From Acidobacteriota bacterium (GTDB taxonomy: Bacteria > Acidobacteriota > Vicinamibacteria > Vicinamibacterales > CAVVIG01): a stretch of DNA of 64,000 bases. The translations under genes were made by a program, and so were the position numbers. The stretch lies in the NCBI GenBank assembly GCA_003222395.1, contig QHWB01000060.1:1-64000 (forward strand), read 5' to 3'. Below are positions 34,959 to 42,547 of the stretch, one piece after another (the first letter of the stretch is position 1; each line of letters opens with the position of its first letter). Below the pieces are notes generated by a model. That model ran no database searches, was not told the origin of the DNA, and worked only from the letters and a program-made list of their open reading frames with translations.

Positions 34959-35486
34959 CTACGGCAACGCGAACGCCACGATGGTGCTGCCCGACGGCGC
35001 ACCGTTCTTGCCGCCGCCGCATGCGATCACCACGTATTCACGTCCGTTCAAGACGAACACGCGATCCCTGTGAACCGTGACGCCGCGGTGGCGGAACCTG
35101 CCGCCGGTCCCGGCGCCGCCGCCCGGATCGAACTTCCAGATCTCGCGTCCGGTGGCCGCGTCGAGCGCGATCACCTTCAGCGTCGGCGTCGTGGCGTACA
35201 GCATGCCGTCGACGACGACCGGGTTGCTCTGCATCTCCGATCCTTTGAACGCGTCGTGCGAATCGTAGGTCCAGACCACGCGCAGCGACGACACGTTGTC
35301 GCGATTGATCTGCGTGAGCGGCGAGTAGCGGATGTTGTCGGGGCCGCCGTGCATCGGCCAATCGGCGCCGGCGGAGGCGACGCTCGGCTGAAAGCCTCGC
35401 GCTGCGGAAACGAGAAGAAAGCCGAGGGCGACGACGTGCAGCGCGAAGGCTCCAGCCGATCGGAATCGGGTCACGCCTTCGCTCAT
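34959..35486 (-). pseudogene. Collapsed PQQ dehydrogenase (both ends joined, middle missing)
   Basis: A continuous 175-residue frame. The first 150 residues are the signal peptide and first blades of a PQQ dehydrogenase (ADWPMHGGPDNIRYSPLTQINRDNV, VIALDAATGREIWKFDP, RFRHRGVTVHRDRVFV); the last 28 (REYVVIACGGGKNGAPSG then VAFALP) are the normal extreme C-terminus of the same family. About 450-500 residues including the active site are absent, yet the frame is kept. A REP-like unit sits after the leader. Its ATG overlaps the stop of the DmpA-like gene. It could be an expressed stump, but no quinoprotein activity is expected. Confidence 0.65.
35382..35405. repeat. REP-like unit in leader region of collapsed PQQ gene
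   Basis: GCTCGGCTGAAAGCCTCGCG followed by CTGC is identical over at least 23 bases to the second unit in the PhzF-like gene (23672-23695). It covers codons about 28-35 of the host frame, right at the signal-peptide/mature junction. Confidence 0.75.
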
Positions 35487-36628
35487 CGCGATACCAGGCG
35501 GTTGTATTTGCGCAAGATTTCGCGCAGCCGATCGTGTGGAATCGCTTCGGCACGGTGACCATCGACGCCGACCATCGTTTCCGCCGCGACGAGCGCGTTG
35601 ATGATTGCTTCTTCGGTCGCGTCGACCGTCGCCTCGAAGACCGATCCGATCTTTTCGTTCGAGAGCAGCGACACGCTCGCGGTGTTGCTCGCGCCCGCCG
35701 CGCCCGCGTTCGCCGTCGAGAAAGCGATGAAGATGTCGCCCGACCCATTGCTCGAGATGCTGCCGGTTCGGGCAAGACCCAGCGAGGCGCGGCGGGCGAG
35801 CCGCTTGAGCTGGTGCGGCATCAGCGGCGCGTCGGTCGCCACGACGATGATGATGGAGCCGAGCTCGTCGGCCGCCGGCGTTTCGGTCGCCATCTCCGCG
35901 CCGACGGGAACGCCGGCGACACGCAGGAGATCGCGCGTGCCGTGATTCGCCTGCACGAGGACGCCGACGGTGTACCCGCCGTTCTGCGCGTCGATCTTGC
36001 GCGATGACGTGCCGGTGCCGCACTTGAACCCGTAGCAGCGCATGCCGGTGCCGCCGCCGACGTTGCCTTCGGCGACAGCTCCGCGCCTGGCGCCGTCGAG
36101 CGCCGCGACGACATGTTCCGGCTTCACATGAAACCCGTTGATGTCGTTGAGCGATCCGTCCCACGTTTCGGCGACGACGGGCAGCGACCAGGGCTGGTGC
36201 AGGTAGCCGTGGTCGACGGACCATTTGATCGCCGCGTCGCGCACGACGCCCACGCTGTGGGTGTTCGTGATGAACACGGGTCCTTCGAGAAATCCGCCTT
36301 CCTCCAGCCACGTCGTGCCGGTCATCTCGCCGTTGCCGTTGAGCGAGAACCAGCCGGCGAACACCGGATCGTTCGACCCTTTGCCGCGCGGCAGGATGGC
36401 GGTGACGCCCGTCCGTACGGGACCGGATCCGATCTTCAAGGCGCCGCTGCCGGAGATGAGCGTCGTCATCCCGACTTCGACGCCGGCGACGTCGGTGATC
36501 GCGTTCACGGGTCCCGGCTGCCCGTGGAATGGAACGCCGAGATCGCGCGCGCGCGGCTTCGTCTGTGAGTGCAACGCCGCAACGTGCGCGGCCAGCATGA
36601 TGATCGCGGCATGGCTTAGAGGTTTCAT
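35483..36628 (-). CDS. P1-family (DmpA-like) serine aminopeptidase, exported
   Basis: A 381-residue protein with a signal peptide (HAAIIMLAAHVAALHSQ). RARDLGVPFHGQPGPVNAITDVAGVEVG is the typical start of the DmpA/BapA family, and CGTGTSSRK holds the autocleavage site where the nucleophilic Ser becomes the N-terminus of the small subunit. These Ntn-fold enzymes remove D- or beta-amino acids from peptides. Its end is coupled (ATGA) to the collapsed PQQ gene. Confidence 0.88.
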   Translation of the reverse strand: MKPLSHAAIIMLAAHVAALHSQTKPRARDLGVPFHGQPGPVNAITDVAGVEVGMTTLISGSGALKIGSGPVRTGVTAILPRGKGSNDPVFAGWFSLNGNGEMTGTTWLEEGGFLEGPVFITNTHSVGVVRDAAIKWSVDHGYLHQPWSLPVVAETWDGSLNDINGFHVKPEHVVAALDGARRGAVAEGNVGGGTGMRCYGFKCGTGTSSRKIDAQNGGYTVGVLVQANHGTRDLLRVAGVPVGAEMATETPAADELGSIIIVVATDAPLMPHQLKRLARRASLGLARTGSISSNGSGDIFIAFSTANAGAAGASNTASVSLLSNEKIGSVFEATVDATEEAIINALVAAETMVGVDGHRAEAIPHDRLREILRKYNRLVSR

Positions 36629-36658
36629 ACGCGGATTATGAGAGAATCATCTGTCCAT

Positions 36659-38122
36659 ATGAAAAAAACCTTACTCGTCCTCGCGGCCGCGGCGGTGGCG
36701 TCCGCGATTGGATTTGCGCAGAGCAGCAGCGCGCGCCAGCAACTCGCGCGCGGACGCGAAGCGTGGGATCAGCGGCTCACCAAGACGGCGATCGAGGCGC
36801 TGCAGGAGGCGACGCGGGATCCCGCCACGGCCGCCGAAGCGCACGAGCTGCTCGGCCTCATCTACGCGTTCAAAGGGTGGCAGCAGGACAACGTCTTGCC
36901 CGGATTTCACGACGAACCGGCGTACCGCGAGAAGGCGATCGCCGAGTTGAAGGCCGCGGTGGAGGCCGATCCGAAGCGCTTCACGGCGCGCCAGGCGCTC
37001 CAGATCGCGGAAGCCTACGCCGCAGCCGACGAGATCGAACCTCTGCCTCCGCGTCCGATGATCACTCAGCTCGACGCGAGAATCGAGAAGGGACGCAGCC
37101 GAGACATGCCGATTGGCGATCTGATCGAGGCGCTCGAGGCGCGCATGAAAGCACAGGCCGACGCGGCGCCGTACTTCGCCGGCGCGCAGGTCCTGATCGA
37201 TCGCGGCGAGTACGACAACGCGATCAAGCTCGCGGAGCATGGCGTGCCGGTCGCCGAGCGATTCATCGAGGAGAACCTCAGCGCGTATCAAATGGAAGGT
37301 AAGGCGCAGGGCGCGCTGATGCGCAGCCGCGCCCAGGCCGCGGACATCGTCGGCTGGGCGCTCTTCATGAAGAAGGATTACGCGGGCGCCGCAACAAAGC
37401 TCGAAGAAGGCGAGCGTTTGTATCGCGGCGACGACTTCAACAACCAGTTTCACCTCGCCGAGCTCGCACGGGCGCAGAAACAATCCGATCGCGCGCGCGA
37501 ACACTACCTGAACGCGCTCTCATTGACAGCGGGACCGCCGCCGGCGCGCGAGCGCGCGACGCAGGCGCTCGCCGACTTGTACGCCGCCGGTCAGAAGAAG
37601 AAGAAGCCGTTCAAGGAATGGCTCGCCGCGCAGCTGGCCGCGAGGCAGAACGAGCGTCAGAAAGCGAACCTCAAGAGCCGGCTCGACACGCCGCTGCCGA
37701 AGCTGAACTTGACGACCCTCGACGGCAAACCGTACGACACCTCGAGCTTGCAGGGAAGAGTACTCCTGCTCAACTTCTTCGCCTCCTGGTGAGGGGTCTG
37801 CCGTGCGGAGTTGCCGCACCTGAAGACGGTTTACACCAAGTTCCAGAACGATCCGAACGTGGCGTTTCTCCTCGTCAGCATCGACGACGATTCGAAGCGG
37901 CTCGAGAGGTATCTCGATCAGATGAAGTTCCCGTTCACAGTGCTCCGTGCGTCGAGCGCGGAGATGCAGCGGGCCATGGGCTTCAACGATCTGCCGTCAA
38001 CCTTCTACGTGGATCGAAAAGGCATCGTGCGGTATCAGATCCTCGGCTTCGAAGCGCACGGCGATTCCGATGCGCGCGTCGCCTGGTACATCGATCAGCT
38101 GAAACACGGGAAGACGCACTGA
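36659..38122 (+). CDS. TPR plus TlpA-like thioredoxin protein; candidate selenoprotein (TGA at Sec378)
   Basis: A 487-residue exported protein if the TGA at 37790-37792 is read as an amino acid. It has a signal peptide (MKKTLLVLAAAAVASAIGFA), a TPR-like helical region (about 20-330), then a TlpA/redoxin domain: LPKLNLTTLDGKPYDTSSLQGRVLLLNFFASW-TGA-GVCRAELPHL. The TGA stands exactly where the first Cys of the WCxxC motif belongs; Cys381 is the second. The same frame continues for 110 residues through the rest of the thioredoxin fold (FLLVSIDDDSKRLERYL, FNDLPSTFYVDRKGIVRY). A SECIS-like hairpin follows directly. The alternative is a nonsense mutation or sequencing error. Sec-insertion genes are not in the window. 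Confidence 0.72.
37793..37827 (+). promoter_or_regulatory. SECIS-like hairpin immediately after in-frame TGA
   Basis: GTGCGG (37803-37808) pairs perfectly with CCGCAC (37814-37819) around the loop AGTTG; a lower stem GTCT (37796-37799) with AGAC (37824-37827) extends it across a small internal loop. The upper stem begins 11 bases after the TGA and has a G in the first two loop positions, consistent with bacterial SECIS elements bound by SelB. It lies inside coding sequence, as required in bacteria. Confidence 0.5.
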
Positions 38123-38147
38123 GGACGGTTGCTGGTTGCAACCAGCA

Positions 38148-38432
38148 ATGACATTCCGCAAGGATTTGATGAAGATACTGACCGCGCAGCCGCGGTCAGT
38201 CTCTTCGATCGCGCGCGAGCTTGGGTTGAAGCGCGGCGATGTCGAAGACGATCTCCGTCACATGATCCGATCGGCGCGTGCGGCCGGGCACGAGGTCGTC
38301 GTCGAGCCCGCGCGATGCCGCTCCTGCGGCTTCACCTTCGGCGAGGAAAAGCTGTCGAAACCAGGCAAATGTCCGCAGTGCCGCACTACGTGGTTGTACG
38401 AGGCGCAGGTTCGTGTGGCCGAAAGAGCGTAA
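38148..38432 (+). CDS. HTH / zinc-ribbon small regulator-like protein
   Basis: A 94-residue protein combining a winged-helix-like half (FRKDLMKILTAQPRSVSSIARELGLKRGDVEDDLRHMI) with a zinc ribbon (CRSCGFTFGEEKLSKPGKCPQC, two CxxC pairs). This matches small predicted transcriptional regulators containing an HTH and zinc ribbon (COG3357-like). The start at 38148 begins with the HTH; GTG/ATG codons slightly upstream are possible. It lies just downstream of the thioredoxin gene on the same strand. Confidence 0.75.
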   Translation: MTFRKDLMKILTAQPRSVSSIARELGLKRGDVEDDLRHMIRSARAAGHEVVVEPARCRSCGFTFGEEKLSKPGKCPQCRTTWLYEAQVRVAERA

Positions 38433-38446
38433 GCGGAGAAACGCGT

Positions 38447-38492
38447 AAGGTTTGTTTACTTTGTAAAGGTACGAGTTGATTTAATAAACCTT
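38447..38492. terminator. AT-rich inverted repeat between convergent genes
   Basis: AAGGTTT (38447-38453) and AAACCTT (38486-38492) bracket an AT-rich centre that contains a second small dyad (CTTTGTAAAG). It fills the gap between the zinc-ribbon gene and the convergent M14 peptidase gene, so it may end transcription from both sides. Confidence 0.35.
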
Positions 38493-38525
38493 GCCCGGCG
38501 TTGCCCACGCGGACGAGCGCTCGAT

Positions 38526-41177
38526 CTAGCGAGTATAAAGCGCGGCGTTGAACAGCACCCTGAACGTCCCGAACGGCTGGCCGCGCCACTGCGGACGGAA
38601 GCCGATGAGGATCACGTGGCCGTCGCCGAGCTGCACGTCGAGCGCGGCGGCCCTGCCGTGCAGGTGCCGCTCACCGATCAAATAGCCGGAGAGCAGCGGC
38701 GATCCGGAGTCGGCGTAGCGCGCGAGCACCGATCCCTTGAAGCCTTCCTCGGTCTCGAACACCGGACTGAAGTCGACGAACACGGCCGCCTTTTCCGGCA
38801 TCCCGGCCATGATCGGATGCGCGCGGTTGGTTTCCACTTCGACGAGCGACCCGCGCAGGAAGAACTCGTCGGAGCGCAGTCCAGAGACGACGTTCTTCAC
38901 GGGCAGCTTGAACTGCTGAATGGCGAAGGCGCTGGCGCTGCTCAGGCAGACGAGCGTTCCACCCGAGCGGATGAAATCCTCGAACTGCTGCAGATCGGCG
39001 GCGCTGAGCTGATACGCGTACTCGGGACGCAGCGCCGCGCCCGCCCGTCCCGCGCCCGTCCCGGCACCGCGGCCAAAGCCGCCCTCCCCGCCCCCGACTG
39101 GAACGCGCGCATCGTCGGCGACGATCAGCACGTCGATCGTGTCGCCGAGCCGCGATCTGAAATCCTCCGGGTGAACCGCGATCGGCGAGAAGCCGTACTG
39201 CTCCAGCACCCACCGCGACCAGCCGGTGTCCATGCTGCCGGTCCATGGTTGATAGAGGCCGACGCGCGGCGGACGGATGGGCGCTGCGGCGTTGGACGCC
39301 GCGCGCTCGGCACGAAGAGCCAGCGATTTGACGAGCGCCTCCTGCGCGGCTTCCGGCAGACCGGCAATCGCGAAACGGCCGTTCACCAGCTGCACCGTCG
39401 CGCCCTGCTGCCAGGCGCGGGTGATCGCGCGATAGGCGTTGTTCTGCGCGGGATCGATCACGAGCGTTCGGCCCGATCCGATGAGGCGTCCTTGAGGCGG
39501 CACGATGGCCGCCGAAGCCGGTTCGCCGTCGAACCCGGCGCCGGGCACGCTGTCGAAAAGCGCCGCATCATGACTCAACGCCGCCTCGTACGGCGACGGT
39601 TTGATCTTCACGTCGGGCAACGCGCCCAGCAGCTTCAGCCTTCCCGCCGCTTCGTCCGGCAGCGGCTCGCTGGCGGCGATCACGCGGACACCCATCTGCA
39701 GTGGCAACGTCCACCCGGCGGCATCGTACGGACGCTCCGGCGGGCCGCCGGGATACTGACGCAGATCCGGATAGGTCTGCACGTCCAGCACTTCGCGCGC
39801 CATCGCGGCGAATTCCTGATCCGTGGGAACGACCCACGTGCCGGGCGGGAACGTGTCGGCGCCGGAGGTCAGCGGCGCGGTGAGCTGCGAGACGCGGACG
39901 CCGCCGAACGCAAGACGCCGCAGGAGCTCGACCGCCGCGACCGGATCGCGCTGATCCTGAGGCACGAAATACGCGAAGGGCGGCTTCTTCTTCCCGAGCG
40001 CAATCTGCTCGACGCCCGCCTTGTATCGATCGAACAGCAGCGACTCCTTGTATCTGGCCGCGTATTCGAGGACCGACAGCGACGCGGTTTCCATGTAGTC
40101 GACGGCGTCGCGGAGCCGCCAGGGTCCGGGCGGCCACGGGCTCGAATAGAGGCTCTGCGGCCGCAGATCGCGCATGTTCGGCGGAAAGTCGTCGATCGTG
40201 TACGTGTGCGGCGTCGCGTACTGGTAGAGCGCCGTCTCGGTCCAGAACGCCGCGATGTTCTTGAAGTTCGGCGCGTAGTCGATGTACCCGGGATACCAGG
40301 CGTCGAACGCCGTGCCCATGTGCGTGGCGCCGATCTGGCCGTGCTCCTCGAGCCCTTTCGCGATCGCCATGCCGATCATGTTGACTTCGCGCGAGAGCAG
40401 ATACGGCGCTTCGCGTCCGACCGGCTCGGAAAACGGCGGCAGCCAGATGCGCGTCGGAAACGGGCCGGACTGGTGGTGCGTGTAGATGATCTGCGGTTCC
40501 CACTGCCGCCACGTGTGCTCGATGGCGCGCGACTCGATCATGTTCAGCATGTACGCGTCGCGATTGTTGTCGTGGCCCACGTACTCCTGATACAGCTGCG
40601 GCAGCGGCGACAGCTCGTATGGCGTGCCGACGTTCTTCATGTACCACTCGGCGACCATCTGCTGCCCGTCCGGATTGATCGTCGGCCACAGCATGACGAC
40701 GACGTTGTCGAGAATGTTTCTGACGTCGGGATCCGACGCCCGGCTCACGAGGTCGTAGAGGAGCAGCGGCGTGTGCTGCGGACCGGCGACTTCGGTTGAG
40801 TGCAGGCCACCGTCGACGTGAACGAACGCCTTTCCATCGCGCGCGAGCTGGCGCGCCTCGCTCTCCGTCAATCCCTGCGGGTGCGCGAGGCGCCGCGCGA
40901 TCTCGCGATAGCGATCGATCTTCGACAGGTTGTCCGGCGACGACACCAGGGCGAAGTACATCGTGCGCCCCTCGGTCGTCGGTCCGGCCTCGAGCAGCCG
41001 AACAAGCCTGCTCGACGCCGCGATCCTCTTGAAGTAGTCGACGGACTGGTTGTAGGTCGCGAGCTTGTAATCGGCGCCGGGTCGAAACCCGAACACCGCT
41101 TCGGGCGCCGGCAGCGACGCGGCCGCGAGCGGCGCGGCGAGAAGCAGAAAGAGAGGAATGCGCACGCGGGTCCGCAT
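38526..41177 (-). CDS. Exported M14-family zinc carboxypeptidase-like protein
   Basis: An 883-residue secreted peptidase. A signal peptide (MRTRVRIPLFLLLAAPLAAA) is followed by an M14 domain: GRTMYFALVSSP, HVDGGLHSTEVAGPQ (HxxE zinc ligands), INPDG, and THHQSG with the third His. The remaining 500 residues include a DUF-like region and a ThuA/glutamine-amidotransferase-like module (IDVLIVADDARV, FIRSGGTLVCLSSASAF). Large M14 proteins of this kind are frequent in soil Acidobacteria and probably degrade proteins outside the cell. ATG 41177 was taken because the signal peptide begins there. Confidence 0.85.
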   Translation of the reverse strand: MRTRVRIPLFLLLAAPLAAASLPAPEAVFGFRPGADYKLATYNQSVDYFKRIAASSRLVRLLEAGPTTEGRTMYFALVSSPDNLSKIDRYREIARRLAHPQGLTESEARQLARDGKAFVHVDGGLHSTEVAGPQHTPLLLYDLVSRASDPDVRNILDNVVVMLWPTINPDGQQMVAEWYMKNVGTPYELSPLPQLYQEYVGHDNNRDAYMLNMIESRAIEHTWRQWEPQIIYTHHQSGPFPTRIWLPPFSEPVGREAPYLLSREVNMIGMAIAKGLEEHGQIGATHMGTAFDAWYPGYIDYAPNFKNIAAFWTETALYQYATPHTYTIDDFPPNMRDLRPQSLYSSPWPPGPWRLRDAVDYMETASLSVLEYAARYKESLLFDRYKAGVEQIALGKKKPPFAYFVPQDQRDPVAAVELLRRLAFGGVRVSQLTAPLTSGADTFPPGTWVVPTDQEFAAMAREVLDVQTYPDLRQYPGGPPERPYDAAGWTLPLQMGVRVIAASEPLPDEAAGRLKLLGALPDVKIKPSPYEAALSHDAALFDSVPGAGFDGEPASAAIVPPQGRLIGSGRTLVIDPAQNNAYRAITRAWQQGATVQLVNGRFAIAGLPEAAQEALVKSLALRAERAASNAAAPIRPPRVGLYQPWTGSMDTGWSRWVLEQYGFSPIAVHPEDFRSRLGDTIDVLIVADDARVPVGGGEGGFGRGAGTGAGRAGAALRPEYAYQLSAADLQQFEDFIRSGGTLVCLSSASAFAIQQFKLPVKNVVSGLRSDEFFLRGSLVEVETNRAHPIMAGMPEKAAVFVDFSPVFETEEGFKGSVLARYADSGSPLLSGYLIGERHLHGRAAALDVQLGDGHVILIGFRPQWRGQPFGTFRVLFNAALYTR

Positions 41178-41251
41178 GGACCCGCATTCTACCCGGAACG
41201 CACCGCCACGACGGCGTGCCACGCGCGCCCACAACAAATACAATGCGGCGT

Positions 41252-42526
41252 ATGAAACATCGAATCACGTCCTGTGCCGCTGCCGCGCTGTTCGTCGTCG
41301 CACTGCTGTCGCCATCGCCCTCGGGACAGACGCGTACCAGCGGCGAACACTGGGTCGGGACGTGGGCCACGGCGACCATCGGCCGGCCGCCGTACCCGCA
41401 GCCCGCGACGACCGCGACGCCGGCCAATCCGGCGCCGCAGAACCGCGTGCCGTTCCCGAGCAACCAGACGCTGCGGCAGATCGTGCACGCGAGCATCGGC
41501 GGCAGCCGCGTGCGCGTCGTCGTCACGAACGCCTTCGGCGCCGCGCCGCTCGAGATCAGCGCAGCGTACATTGCGCTGCGCGACAAACAGGCGGCGCTCG
41601 TCGCCGGGTCGGGTCAGGCCCTGACGTTTTCGGGCCAGACGACTGCGACGGTTCCGGCAGGCGCCGTGATGGTGAGCGATCCGGCGGCGTTGAAGGTTCC
41701 CGACTTCGCCGACGTCGCGGTGGATCTCTTCATCGGCGGCGATACGAGCGCGCAGACGCTGACAATCCATCGCGCCGCGCTGCAGACGAACTACGTCGCG
41801 GCCGGGAACAAGGCGGGCGCCGCGGATCTGCCGGACGCGTCGACGGTGCCGTCATGGTTCTTCCTCGAGCGTGTCGAAGTGAGCACGAACGAGCGAACGG
41901 CCGCGGTCGTGACGCTGGGCGATTCGATCACCGACGGCGCGGGATCGACGGCCGAGACCAACAGCCGGTGGCCGGACGTCTTCGCGCGGCGCCTCGCCGC
42001 GGCGAAAGGCGGCGTGAAGACGGCAGTGCTGAACACCGGCATCGGCGGCAACCGCGTGCTGAGCGAGAGCATTCCGGAATTCGGCGTCAACGTCCTGGCG
42101 CGCTTCGACCGCGACGTCGTCGCTCAGCCCGGCGTGACGCACGTCGTGGTCATGGAAGGCATCAACGATATCGGCCAGGCTCGAGAGGGCGCGTCGCCGA
42201 GCGCCGCGGATCTCATCGCCGGGCACAAACAGCTCATCGAACGGGCGCACGCGCACGGCCTCAAGATCATCGGCGCGACGCTGACGCCGTTCGAGGGCGC
42301 GGCGTACTACACGGAAATCGGCGAGCAGAAGCGCGTGGCCGTCAACGACTGGATTCGCACGGGCAAAGCCTACGACGGCGTCATCGATTTCGACGCGGCG
42401 ACGCGCGATCCGCAGCAGCCGAAGCGATTCCTGCCGCAGTATGATCGTGGCGATCACCTGCACCCGAGCGATGCTGGATATCAGGCGATGGCGAACGCGA
42501 TCCAGCTCTCGCTGTTTGCGCGTTAG
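41252..42526 (+). CDS. Exported SGNH/GDSL-family hydrolase
   Basis: A 424-residue secreted esterase-like protein. After the signal peptide comes a beta-sandwich domain (WVGTWATATIGRPPYPQP onwards), then the SGNH domain: AVVTLGDSITDGAGS (block I, nucleophile Ser), NTGIGGNRVLSES (block II Gly), VMEGINDIG (block III Asn) and DHLHPSDAGYQAM (block V Asp/His). It resembles acetylxylan- or rhamnogalacturonan-acetylesterase-like enzymes; substrate unassigned. ATG 41243 is an alternative start. It heads a run of four exported enzymes on this strand. Confidence 0.9.
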   Translation: MKHRITSCAAAALFVVALLSPSPSGQTRTSGEHWVGTWATATIGRPPYPQPATTATPANPAPQNRVPFPSNQTLRQIVHASIGGSRVRVVVTNAFGAAPLEISAAYIALRDKQAALVAGSGQALTFSGQTTATVPAGAVMVSDPAALKVPDFADVAVDLFIGGDTSAQTLTIHRAALQTNYVAAGNKAGAADLPDASTVPSWFFLERVEVSTNERTAAVVTLGDSITDGAGSTAETNSRWPDVFARRLAAAKGGVKTAVLNTGIGGNRVLSESIPEFGVNVLARFDRDVVAQPGVTHVVVMEGINDIGQAREGASPSAADLIAGHKQLIERAHAHGLKIIGATLTPFEGAAYYTEIGEQKRVAVNDWIRTGKAYDGVIDFDAATRDPQQPKRFLPQYDRGDHLHPSDAGYQAMANAIQLSLFAR

Positions 42527-42547
42527 TCGGCGGCGATGGAGTTGAAC

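Noticed and set aside
36659-37792. Treating the TPR part as a complete gene ending at TGA
   Set aside because: The chain would stop inside the thioredoxin motif, and the frame downstream is clearly the rest of the same domain.
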